The notes below the pieces were generated by a model that made no database searches, had not been told where the DNA came from, and saw nothing but the letters and a program-made list of their open reading frames with translations. Below are positions 49,945 to 61,982 of a DNA stretch of 64,000 nucleotides, piece after piece (position 1 is the first letter of the stretch; each line of letters starts with the position of its first letter). The stretch is from Galaxea fascicularis (lineage: Eukaryota; Cnidaria; Anthozoa; Scleractinia; Euphylliidae): the NCBI GenBank assembly GCA_948470475.1, contig OX419342.1, positions 938,201-1,002,200 on the forward strand, written 5' to 3'. Made by a program: the position numbers and the translations under genes.

Positions 49945-52900
49945 ATCATGTGGAAATGCTTCCAAGACCTCCGACAACCTGATTTCTATTGTTATTTGAG
50001 CTGTGTGCAAGATTTTAGCAAAGTTGAAATTTTGACCAAAACCCAAAGGGGGGACCACATCGTCGTGGGTCAAATTTTGAATTTGGCTTAATCTCTGCCT
50101 ATTTCGAAAAGGAACCTAGAAATCATGTGGAAATGCTTCCAAGACCTCCGACAACCTGATTTCTATTCTTATTTGGGCTTTCTGCAAGCTTTTAGGAAAG
50201 TTGAAATTTTGACCAAAACCCAAAGGGGGGACCACATGGTCTTGAGTCAAATTTTGAATTTGGCTTAAACTCTGCCTTTTTATAAAACGAACCTAGAAAT
50301 CATGTGGAAATGCTTCCAAGACCTCCGACAACCTAATTTCTATTGCTATTTGAGCCGTGTGCAAGATTTTAGCAAAGTTGAAATTTTGACCAAAACCCAA
50401 AGGGGGGACCACATGGTCTTGAGTCAAATTTTGAATTTGGCTTAAACTCTGCCTATTTCAAAAAGGAACCTAGAAATCATGTGGAAATGCTTCCAAGACC
50501 TCCGACAACCTGATTTCTATTGTTATTTGAGCTGTGTGCAAGATTTTAGCAAAGTTGAAATTTTGACCAAAACCCAAAGGGGGGACCACATGGTCTTGAG
50601 TCAAATTTTGAATTTGGCTTAAACTCTGCCTATTTCAAAAAGGAACCTAGAAATCATGTGGAAATGCTTCCAAGACCTCCGACAACCTGATTTCTATTGT
50701 TATTTGAGCTGTGTGCAAGATTTTAGCAAAGTTGAAATTTTGGCCAAAACCCAAAGGGGGGACCACATGGTCTTGAGTCAAATTTTGAATTTGGCTTAAA
50801 CTCTGCCTATTTCAAAAAGGAACCTAGAAATCATGTGGAAATGCTTCCAAGACCTCCGACAACCTGATTTCTATTGTTATTTGAGCTGTGTGCAAGATTT
50901 TAGCAAAGTTGAAATTTTGACCAAAACCCAAAGGGGGGACCACATGGTCTTGAGTCAAATTTTGAATTTGGCTTAAACTCTGCCTATTTCAAAAAGGAAC
51001 CTAGAAATCATGTGGAAATGCTTCCAAGACCTCCGACAACCTGATTTCTATTGTTATTTGAGCTGTGTGCAAGATTTTAGCAAAGTTGAAATTTTGACCA
51101 AAACCCAAAAGGGGGACCACATGGTCTTGAGTCAAATTTTGAATTTGGCTTAAACTCTGCCTTTTTATAAAACGAACCTAGAAATCATGTGGAAATGCTT
51201 CCAAGACCTCCGACAACCTGATTTCTATTGTTATTTGAGCTGTGTGCAAGATTTTAGCAAAGTTGAAATTTTGACCAAAACCCAAAGGGGGGACCACATG
51301 GTCTTGAGTCAAATTTTGAATTTGGCTTAAACTCTGCCTATTTCAAAAAGGAACCTAGAAATCATGTGGAAATGCTTCCAAGACCTCCGACAACCTGATT
51401 TCTATTGTTATTTGAGCTGTGTGCAAGATTTTAGCAAAGTTGAAATTTTGACCAAAACCCAAAGGGGGGACCACATGGTCTTGAGTCAAATTTTGAATTT
51501 GGCTTAAACTCTGCCTATTTCAAAAAGGAACCTAGAAATCATGTGGAAATGCTTCCAAGACCTCCGACAACCTGATTTCTATTGTTATTTGAGCTGTGTG
51601 CAAGATTTTAGCAAAGTTGAAATTTTGGCCAAAACCCAAAGGGGGGACCACATGGTCTTGAGTCAAATTTTGAATTTGGCTTAAACTCTGCCTATTTCAA
51701 AAAGGAACCTAGAAATCATGTGGAAATGCTTCCAAGACCTCCGACAACCTGATTTCTATTGTTATTTGAGCTGTGTGCAAGATTTTAGCAAAGTTGAAAT
51801 TTTGACCAAAACCCAAAGGGGGGACCACATGGTCTTGAGTCAAATTTTGAATTTGGCTTAAACTCTGCCTATTTCAAAAAGGAACCTAGAAATCATGTGG
51901 AAATGCTTCCAAGACCTCCGACAACCTGATTTCTATTGTTATTTGAGCTGTGTGCAAGATTTTAGCAAAGTTGAAATTTTGACCAAAACCCAAAGGGGGG
52001 ACCACATGGTCGTGGGTCAAATTTTGAATTTGGCTAAAACTCTGCCTATTTCAAAAAGGAACCTAGAAATCATGTGGAAATGCTTCCAAGACCTCCGACA
52101 ACCTGATTTCTATTCTTATTTGAGCTGTGTGCAAGATTTTAGCAAAGTTGAAATTTTGACCAAAACCCAAAGGGGGGACCACATGGTCTTGAGTCAAATT
52201 TTGAATTTGGCTTAAACTCTGCCTATTTCAAAAAGGAACCTAGAAATCATGTGGAAATGCTTCCAAGACCTCCGACAACCTGATTTCTATTGTTATTTGA
52301 GCTGTGTGCAAGATTTTAGCAAAGTTGAAATTTTGACCAAAACCCAAAGGGGGGACCACATGGTCTTGAGTCAAATTTTGAATTTGGCTTAAACTCTGCC
52401 TATTTCAAAAAGGAACCTAGAAATCATGTGGAAATGCTTCCAAGACCTCCGACAACCTGATTTCTATTGTTATTTGAGCTGTGTGCAAGATTTTAGCAAA
52501 GTTGAAATTTTGACCAAAACCCAAAGGGGGGACCACATGGTCTTGAGTCAAATTTTGAATTTGGCTTAAACTCTGCCTATTTCAAAAAGGAACCTAGAAA
52601 TCATGTGGAAATGCTTCCAAGACCTCCGACAACCTGATTTCTATTGTTATTTGAGCTGTGTTCAAGATCTTAGCAAAGTTGAAATTTTGACCAAAACCCA
52701 AAGGGGGGACCACATGGTCTTGAGTCAAATTTTGAATTTGGCTTAAACTCTGCCTATTTCAAAAAGGAACCTAGAAATCATGTGGAAATGCTTCCAAGAC
52801 CTCCGACAACCTGATTTCTATTGTTATTTGAGCTGTGTGCAAGATTTTAGCAAAGTTGAAATTTTGACCAAAACCCAAAGGGGGGACCACATGGTCTTGA

Positions 52901-53838
52901 GTCAAATTTTGAATTTGGCTTAAACTCTGCCTATTTCAAAAAGGAACCTAGAAATCATGTGGAAATGCTTCCAAGACCTCCGACAACCTGATTTCTATTC
53001 TTATTTGAGCTGTGTGCAAGATTTTAGCAAAGTTGAAATTTTGACCAAAACCCAAAGGGGGGACCACATGGTCTTGAGTCAAATTTTGAATTTGGCTTAA
53101 ACTCTGCCTATTTCAAAAAGGAACCTAGAAATCATGTGGAAATGCTTCCAAGACCTCCGACAACCTGATTTCTATTGCTATTTGAGCTGTGTGCAAGATT
53201 TTAGCAAAGTTGAAATTTTGACCAAAACCCAAAGGGGGGACCACATGGTCTTGAGTCAAATTTTGAATTTGGCTTAAACTCTGCCTATTTCAAAAAGGAA
53301 CCTAGAAATCATGTGGAAATGCTTCCAAGACCTCCGACAACCTGATTTCTATTGTTATTTGAGCTGTGTGCAAGATTTTAGCAAAGTTGAAATTTTGACC
53401 AAAACCCAAAGGGGGGACCACATGGTCTTGAGTCAAATTTTGAATTTGGCTTAAACTCTGCCTATTTCAAAAAGGAACCTAGAAATCATGAGGAAATGCT
53501 TCCAAGACCTCCGACAACCTGATTTCTATTGTTATTTGAGCTGTGTGCAAGATTTTAGCAAAGTTGAAATTTTGACCAAAACCCAAAGGGGGGACCACAT
53601 GGTCTTGAGTCAAATTTTGAATTTGGCTTAAACTCTGCCTATTTCAAAAAGGAACCTAGAAATCATGTGGAAATGCTTCCAAGACCTCCGACAACCTGAT
53701 TTCTATTGTTATTTGAGCTGTGTGCAAGATTTTAGCAAAGTTGAAATTTTGACCAAAACCCAAAGGGGGGACCACATGGTCTTGAGTCAAATTTTGAATT
53801 TGGCTTAAACTCTGCCTATTTCAAAAAGGAACCTAGAA
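49945..53838 (+). repeat. 22-monomer higher-order repeat, unit 3 (3,894 bp, M283-M304)
   Basis: Total length equals unit 1, and the cassette (49945-50475) and the second half from 51892 are in register. Monomers 5-11 are permuted (separate entry). M300 has 'tattcttat' where units 1 and 2 have 'cctcatttc'. 'gtgttcaagatctt' is at 52660 and 'atcatgagg' near 53486. Confidence 0.94.
50653..51891 (+). repeat. Permuted interior of unit 3 (M287-M293)
   Basis: Units 1 and 4 read from position 5: 'aactcc', variable, consensus, 'ggccaaaac', consensus, 'cccaaaaggggg', variable. Unit 3 reads 'ggccaaaac', consensus, 'cccaaaaggggg', consensus, consensus, 'ggccaaaac', consensus. M289 also ends 'tttttataaaacg' (about 51162), a boundary that elsewhere in zone E follows the second cassette monomer. 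Three monomers appear lost and three gained, leaving the unit length unchanged. Confidence 0.88.
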
Positions 53839-56800
53839 ATCATGTGGAAATGCTTCCAATACCTCCGACAACCTGATTTCTATTGTTATTTGAGCTGTGT
53901 GCAAGATTTTAGCAAAGTTGAAATTTTGACCAAAACCCAAAGGGGGGACCACATCGTCGTGGGTCAAATTTTGAATTTGGCTTAATCTCTGCCTATTTCG
54001 AAAAGGAACCTAGAAATCATGTGGAAATGCTTCCAAGACCTCCGACAACCTGATTTCTATTCTTATTTGGGCTTTCTGCAAGCTTTTAGGAAAGTTGAAA
54101 TTTTGACCAAAACCCAAAGGGGGGACCACATGGTCTTGAGTCAAATTTTGAATTTGGCTTAAACTCTGCCTTTTTATAAAACGAACCTAGAAATCATGTG
54201 GAAATGCTTCCAAGACCTCCGACAACCTAATTTCTATTGCTATTTGAGCCGTGTGCAAGATTTTAGCAAAGTTGAAATTTTGACCAAAACCCAAAGGGGG
54301 GACCACATGGTCTTGAGTCAAATTTTGAATTTGGCTTAAACTCTGCCTATTTCAAAAAGGAACCTAGAAATCATGTGGAAATGCTTCCAAGACCTCCGAC
54401 AACCTGATTTCTATTGTTATTTGAGCTGTGTGCAAGATTTTAGCAAAGTTGAAATTTTGACCAAAACCCAAAGGGGGGACCACATGGTCTTGAGTCAAAT
54501 TTTGAATTTGGCTTAAACTCTGCCTATTTCAAAAAGGAACCTAGAAATCATGTGGAAATGCTTCCAAGAACTCCGACAACCTGATTTCTATTCTTATTTG
54601 AGCTGTGTGCAAGATTTTAGCAAAGTTGAAATTTTGACCAAAACCCAAAGGGGGGACCACATGGTCTTGAGTCAAATTTTGAATTTGGCTTAAACTCTGC
54701 CTATTTCAAAAAGGAACCTAGAAATCATGTGGAAATGCTTCCAAGACCTCCGACAACCTCATTTCTATTGTTATTTGAGCTGTGTGCAAGATTTTAGCAA
54801 AGTTGAAATTTTGACCAAAACCCAAAGGGGGGACCACATGGTCTTGAGTCAAATTTTGAATTTGGCTTAAACTCTGCCTATTTCAAAAAGGAACCTAGAA
54901 ATCATGTGGAAATGCTTCCAAGACCTCCGACAACCTGATTTCTATTGTTATTTGAGCTGTGTGCAAGATTTTAGCAAAGTTGAAATTTTGACCAAAACCC
55001 AAAGGGGGGACCACATGGTCTTGAGTCAAATTTTGAATTTGGCTTAAACTCTGCCTATTTCAAAAAGGAACCTAGAAATCATGTGGAAATGCTTCCAAGA
55101 CCTCCGACAACCTGATTTCTATTGTTATTTGAGCTGTGTGCAAGATTTTAGCAAAGTTGAAATTTTGGCCAAAACCCAAAGGGGGGACCACATGGTCTTG
55201 AGTCAAATTTTGAATTTGGCTTAAACTCTGCCTATTTCAAAAAGGAACCTAGAAATCATGTGGAAATGCTTCCAAGACCTCCGACAACCTGATTTCTATT
55301 GTTATTTGAGCTGTGTGCAAGATTTTAGCAAAGTTGAAATTTTGACCAAAACCCAAAGGGGGGACCACATGATCTTGAGTCAAATTTTGAATTTGGCTTA
55401 AACTCTGCCTATTTCAAAAAGGAACCTAGAAATCATGTGGAAATGCTTCCAAGACCTCCGACAACCTGATTTCTATTGTTATTTGAGCTGTGTGCAAGAT
55501 TTTAGCAAAGTTGAAATTTTGACCAAAACCCAAAAGGGGGACCACATGGTCTTGAGTCAAATTTTGAATTTGGCTTAAACTCTGCCTATTTCAAAAAGGA
55601 ACCTAGAAATCATGTGGAAATGCTTCCAAGACCTCCGACAACCTGATTTCTATTCTTATTTGAGCTGTGTGCAAGATTTTAGCAAAGTTGAAATTTTGAC
55701 CAAAACCCAAAGGGGGGACCACATGGTCTTGAGTCAAATTTTGAATTTGGCTTAAACTCTGCCTATTTCAAAAAGGAACCTAGAAATCATGTGGAAATGC
55801 TTCCAAGACCTCCGACAACCTGATTTCTATTGTTATTTGAGCTGTGTGCAAGATTTTAGCAAAGTTGAAATTTTGACCAAAACCCAAAGGGGGGACCACA
55901 TGGTCGTGGGTCAAATTTTGAATTTGGCTAAAACTCTGCCTATTTCAAAAAGGAACCTAGAAATCATGTGGAAATGCTTCCAAGACCTCCGACAACCTGA
56001 TTTCTATTCTTATTTGAGCTGTGTGCAAGATTTTAGCAAAGTTGAAATTTTGACCAAAACCCAAAGGGGGGACCACATGGTCTTGAGTCAAATTTTGAAT
56101 TTGGCTTAAACTCTGCCTATTTCAAAAAGGAACCTAGAAATCATGTGGAAATGCTTCCAAGACCTCCGACAACCTGATTTCTATTGTTATTTGAGCTGTG
56201 TGCAAGATTTTAGCAAAGTTGAAATTTTGACCAAAACCCAAAGGGGGGACCACATGGTCTTGAGTCAAATTTTGAATTTGGCTTAAACTCTGCCTATTTC
56301 AAAAAGGAACCTAGAAATCATGTGGAAATGCTTCCAAGACCTCCGACAACCTGATTTCTATTGTTATTTGAGCTGTGTGCAAGATTTTAGCAAAGTTGAA
56401 ATTTTGACCAAAACCCAAAGGGGGGACCACATGGTCTTGAGTCAAATTTTGAATTTGGCTTAAACTCTGCCTATTTCAAAAAGGAACCTAGAAATCATGT
56501 GGAAATGCTTCCAAGACCTCCGACAACCTGATTTCTATTGTTATTTGAGCTGTGTTCAAGATCTTAGCAAAGTTGAAATTTTGACCAAAACCCAAAGGGG
56601 GGACCACATGGTCTTGAGTCAAATTTTGAATTTGGCTTAAACTCTGCCTATTTCAAAAAGGAACCTAGAAATCATGTGGAAATGCTTCCAAGACCTCCGA
56701 CAACCTGATTTCTATTGTTATTTGAGCTGTGTGCAAGATTTTAGCAAAGTTGAAATTTTGACCAAAACCCAAAGGGGGGACCACATGGTCTTGAGTCAAA

Positions 56801-57378
56801 TTTTGAATTTGGCTTAAACTCTGCCTATTTCAAAAAGGAACCTAGAAATCATGTGGAAATGCTTCCAAGACCTCCGACAACCTGATTTCTATTGTTATTT
56901 GAGCTGTGTGCAAGATTTTAGCAAAGTTGAAATTTTGACCAAAACCCAAAGGGGGGACCACATGGTCTTGAGTCAAATTTTGAATTTGGCTTAAACTCTG
57001 CCTATTTCAAAAAGGAACCTAGAAATCATGTGGAAATGCTTCCAAGACCTCCGACAACCTGATTTCTATTGCTATTTGAGCTGTGTGCAAGATTTTAGCA
57101 AAGTTGAAATTTTGACCAAAACCCAAAGGGGGGACCACATGGTCTTGAGTCAAATTTTGAATTTGGCTTAAACTCTGCCTATTTCAAAAAGGAACCTAGA
57201 AATCATGTGGAAATGCTTCCAAGACCTCCGACAACCTGATTTCTATTGTTATTTGAGCTGTGTGCAAGATTTTAGCAAAATTGAAATTTTGACCAAAACC
57301 CAAAGGGGGGACCACATGGTCTTGAGTCAAATTTTGAATTTGGCTTAAACTCTGCCTATTTCAAAAAGGAACCTAGAA
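53839..57378 (+). repeat. 22-monomer higher-order repeat, unit 4, incomplete (20 monomers, M305-M324)
   Basis: In register with unit 3 at 'catcgtcgtggg' (53955), 'ggctaaaac' (M316, 55786) and 'gtgttcaagatctt' (56554). Private changes are 'ccaatacctcc' (about 53868), 'catgatcttg' (about 55371) and 'agcaaaattg' (about 57278). 'cctcatttc' sits at M310 in place of the position used in units 1 and 2. The expected 'atcatgagg' monomer near 57379 is absent and a 178-bp monomer stands there, ending the repeat. Confidence 0.92.
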
Positions 57379-58088
57379 ATCATGTGGAAATGCTTCCAAG
57401 ACCTCCGACAACCTGATTTCTATTGTTATTTGAGCTGTGTGCAAGATTTTAGCAAAGTTGAAATTTTTTACCAAAACCCAAAGGGGGGACCACATGGTCT
57501 TGAGTCAAATTTTGAATTTGGCTTAAACTCTGCCTATTTACAAAAGGAACCTAGAAATCATGTGGAAATGCTTCCAAGACCTCCGACAACCTGATTTCTA
57601 TTGTTATTTGAGCTGTGTGCAAGATTTTAGCAAAGTTGAAATTTTGACCAAAACCCAAAGGGGGGACCACATGGTCTTGAGTCAAATTTTGAATTTGGCT
57701 TAAACTCTGCCTATTTCAACAAGGAACCTAGAAATCATGTGGAAATGCTTCCAAGACCTCCGACAACCTGATTTCTATTGTTATTTGAGCTGTGTGCAAG
57801 ATTTTAGCAAAGTTGAAATTTTGACCAAAACCCAAAGGGGGGACCACATGGTCTTGAGTCAAATTTTGAATTTGGCTTAAACTCTGCCTATTTCAAAAAG
57901 GAACCTAGAAATCATGTGGAAATGCTTCCAAGACCTCCGACAACCTGATTTCTATTGTTATTTGAGCTGTGTGCAAGATTTTAGCAAAGTTGAAATTTTT
58001 TACCAAAACCCAAAGGGGGGACCACATGGTCTTGAGTCAAATTTTGAATTTGGCTTAAACTCTGCCTATTTCAAAAAGGAACCTAGAA
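57379..58088 (+). repeat. M325-M328, two 178-bp monomers around two consensus monomers
   Basis: M325 (57379-57556) and M328 (57911-58088) read 'gaaattttttacc' where the consensus is 'gaaattttgacc', a net +1. They are three monomers apart, which suggests a local duplication. Private 'tatttacaaaagg' (about 57537) and 'tttcaacaagg' occur between them. The same allele is otherwise seen only at M148 and M159. Confidence 0.9.
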
Positions 58089-59150
58089 ATCATGTGGAAA
58101 TGCTTCCAAGACCTCCGACAACCTGATTTCTATTGTTATTTGAGCTGTGTGCAAGATTTTAGCAAAGTTGAAATTTTGACCAAAACCCAAAGGGGGGACC
58201 ACATGGTCTTGAGTCAAATTTTGAATTTGGCTTAAACTCTGCCTATTTCAAAAAGGAACCTAGAAATCATGTGGAAATGCTTCCAAGACCTCCGACAACC
58301 TGATTTCTATTGTTATTTGAGCTGTGTGCAAGATTTTAGCAAAGTTGAAATTTTGACCAAAACCCAAAGGGGGGACCACATGGTCTTGAGTCAAATTTTG
58401 AATTTGGCTTAAACTCTGCCTATTTCAAAAAGGAACCTAGAAATCATGTGGAAATGCTTCCAAGACCTCCGACAACCTGATTTCTATTGTTATTTGAGCT
58501 GTGTGCAAGATTTTAGCAAAGTTGAAATTTTGACCAAAACCCAAAGGGGGGACCACATGGTCTTGAGTCAAATTTTGAATTTGGCTTAATCTCTGCCTAT
58601 TTCAAAAAGGAACCTAGAAATCATGTGGAAATGCTTCCAAGACCTCCGACAACCTGATTTCTATTGCTATTTGAGCTGTGTGCAAGATTTTAGCAAAGTT
58701 GAAATTTTGACCAAAACCCAAAGGGGGGACCACATGGTCTTGAGTCAAATTTTGAATTTGGCTAAAACTCTGCCTATTTCAAAAAGGAACCTAGAAATCA
58801 TGTGGAAATGCTTCCAAGACCTCCGACAACCTGATTTCTATTGTTATTTGAGCTGTGTGCAAGATTTTAGCAAAGTTGAAATTTTGACCAAAACCCAAAG
58901 GGGGGACCACATGGTCTTGAGTCAAATTTTGAATTTGGCTTAAACTCTGCCTATTTCAAAAAGGAACCTAGAAATCATGAGGAAATGCTTCCAAGACCTC
59001 CGACAACCTGATTTCTATTGTTATTTGAGCTGTGTGCAAGATTTTAGCAAAGTTGAAATTTTGACCAAAACCCAAAGGGGGGACCACATGGTCTTGAGTC
59101 AAATTTTGAATTTGGCTTAAACTCTGCCTATTTCAAAAAGGAACCTAGAA
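58089..59150 (+). repeat. M329-M334
   Basis: M329 and M330 are consensus. M331 ends 'taatctc'. M332 (58620) has 'tattgctat' and 'ggctaaaac' but lacks 'gtcgtgggtc', so it shares only part of the zone E frame-opening monomer. M334 has 'atcatgagg'. Confidence 0.85.
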
Positions 59151-60566
59151 ATCATGTGGAAATGCTTCCAAGACCTCCGACAACCTGATTTCTATTGTTA
59201 TTTGAGCTGTGTGCAAGATTTTAGCAAAGTTGAAATTTTGACCAAAACCCAAAGGGGGGACCACATGGTCTTGAGTCAAATTTTGAATTTGGCTTAAACT
59301 CTGCCTATTTCAAAAAGGAACCTAGAAATCATGTGGAAATGCTTCCAAGACCTCCGACAACCTGATTTCTATTCTTATTTGAGCTGTGTGCAAGATTTTA
59401 GCAAAGTTGAAATTTTGACCAAAACCCAAAGGGGGGACCACATGGTCTTGAGTCAAATTTTGAATTTGGCTTAAACTCTGCCTATTTCAAAAAGGAACCT
59501 AGAAATCATGTGGAAATGCTTCCAAGACCTCCGACAACCTGATTTCTATTGTTATTTGAGCTGTGTGCAAGATTTTAGCAAAGTTGAAATTTTGACCAAA
59601 ACCCAAAGGGGGGACCACATGGTCTTGAGTCAAATTTTGAATTTGGCTTAAACTCTGCCTATTTCAAAAAGGAACCTAGAAATCATGTGGAAATGCTTCC
59701 AAGACCTCCGACAACCTGATTTCTATTGTTATTTGAGCTGTGTGCAAGATTTTAGCAAAGTTGAAATTTTGACCAAAACCCAAAGGGGGGACCACATGGT
59801 CTTGAGTCAAATTTTGAATTTGGCTTAAACTCTGCCTATTTCAAAAAGGAACCTAGAAATCATGTGGAAATGCTTCCAAGACCTCCGACAACCTGATTTC
59901 TATTGTTATTTGAGCTGTGTGCAAGATTTTAGCAAAGTTGAAATTTTGACCAAAACCCAAAGGGGGGACCACATGGTCTTGAGTCAAATTTTGAATTTGG
60001 CTTAAACTCTGCCTATTTCAAAAAGGAACCTAGAAATCATGTGGAAATGCTTCCAAGACCTCCGACAACCTGATTTCTATTGTTATTTGAGCTGTGTGCA
60101 AGATTTTAGCAAAGTTGAAATTTTGACCAAAACCCAAAGGGGGGACCACATGGTCTTGAGTCAAATTTTGAATTTGGCTTAAACTCTGCCTATTTCAAAA
60201 AGGAACCTAGAAATCATGTGGAAATGCTTCCAAGACCTCCGACAACCTGATTTCTATTGTTATTTGAGCTGTGTGCAAGATTTTAGCAAAGTTGAAATTT
60301 TGACCAAAACCCAAAGGGGGGACCACATGGTCTTGAGTCAAATTTTGAATTTGGCTTAAACTCTGCCTATTTCAAAAAGGAACCTAGAAATCATGTGGAA
60401 ATGCTTCCAAGACCTCCGACAACCTGATTTCTATTGTTATTTGAGCTGTGTGCAAGATTTTAGCAAAGTTGAAATTTTGACCAAAACCCAAAGGGGGGAC
60501 CACATGGTCTTGAGTCAAATTTTGAATTTGGCTTAAACTCTGCCTATTTCAAAAAGGAACCTAGAA
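59151..60566 (+). repeat. M335-M342, most homogeneous run
   Basis: Apart from 'tattcttat' in M336, these monomers match the reference. The six from 59505 to 60566 look identical to one another by eye. Comparable six-monomer consensus runs occur at 37024-38085, although the last monomer there ends 'tttttataaaa'. Confidence 0.88.
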
Positions 60567-61982
60567 ATCATGTGGAAATGCTTCCAAGACCTCCGACAAC
60601 CTGATTTCTATTGGTATTTGAGCTGTGTGCAAGATTTTAGCAAAGTTGAAATTTTGACCAAAACCCAAAGGGGGGACCACATAGTCTTGAGTCAAATTTT
60701 GAATTTGGCTTAAACTCTGCCTATTTCGAAAAGGAACCTAGAAATCATGTGGAAATGCTTCCAAGACCTCCGACAACCTGATTTCTATTGTTATTTGAGC
60801 TGTGTGCAAGATTTTAGCAAAGTTGAAATTTTGACCAAAACCCAAAGGGGGGACCACATAGTCTTGAGTCAAATTTTGAATTTGGCTTAAACTCTGCCTA
60901 TTTCGAAAAGGAACCTAGAAATCATGTGGAAATGCTTCCAAGACCTCCGACAACCTGATTTCTATTGTTATTTGAGCTGTGTGCAAGATTTTAGCAAAGT
61001 TGAAATTTTGACCAAAACCCAAAGGGGGGACCACATGGTCTTGAGTCAAATTTTGAATTTGGCTTAAACTCTGCCTATTTCGAAAAGGAACCTAGAAATC
61101 ATGTGGAAATGCTTCCAAGACCTCCGACAACCTGATTTCTATTGTTATTTGAGCTGTGTGCAAGATTTTAGCAAAGTTGAAATTTTGACCAAAACCCAAA
61201 GGGGGGACCACATGGTCTTGAGTCAAATTTTGAATTTGGCTTAAACTCTGCCTATTTCAAAAAGGAACCTAGAAATCATGTGGAAATGCTTCCAAGACCT
61301 CCGACAACCTGATTTCTATTGTTATTTGAGCTGTGTGCAAGATTTTAGCAAAGTTGAAATTTTGACCAAAACCCAAAGGGGGGACCACATGGTCTTGAGT
61401 CAAATTTTGAATTTGGCTTAAACTCTGCCTATTTCAAAAAGGAACCTAGAAATCATGTGGAAATGCTTCCAAGACCTCCGACAACCTGATTTCTATTGGT
61501 ATTTGAGCTGTGTGCAAGATTTTAGCAAAGTTGAAATTTTGACCAAAACCCAAAGGGGGGACCACATAGTCTTGAGTCAAATTTTGAATTTGGCTTAAAC
61601 TCTGCCTATTTCGAAAAGGAACCTAGAAATCATGTGGAAATGCTTCCAAGACCTCCGACAACCTGATTTCTATTGTTATTTGAGCTGTGTGCAAGATTTT
61701 AGCAAAGTTGAAATTTTGACCAAAACCCAAAGGGGGGACCACATGGTCTTGAGTCAAATTTTGAATTTGGCTTAAACTCTGCCTATTTCAAAAAGGAACC
61801 TAGAAATCATGTGGAAATGCTTCCAAGACCTCCGACAACCTGATTTCTATTGTTATTTGAGCTGTGTGCAAGATTTTAGCAAAGTTGAAATTTTGACCAA
61901 AACCCAAAGGGGGGACCACATGGTCTTGAGTCAAATTTTGAATTTGGCTTAAACTCTGCCTATTTCAAAAAGGAACCTAGAA
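60567..61982 (+). repeat. M343-M350, 'catagtcttg'/'tattcg' monomers
   Basis: M343 and M348 share 'tattggtat', 'cacatagtcttg' and 'tattcgaaaag' and are five monomers (885 bp) apart. M344 has 'catagtc' and 'tattcg', and M345 'tattcg'. M346, M347, M349 and M350 are consensus. This is the first sign of the five-monomer period of the right end. Confidence 0.87.

Noticed and set aside
57382..57594. 70-codon open frames at 57382 and 57914
   Set aside because: They arise from the +1 T6 indel allele in otherwise ordinary monomers.
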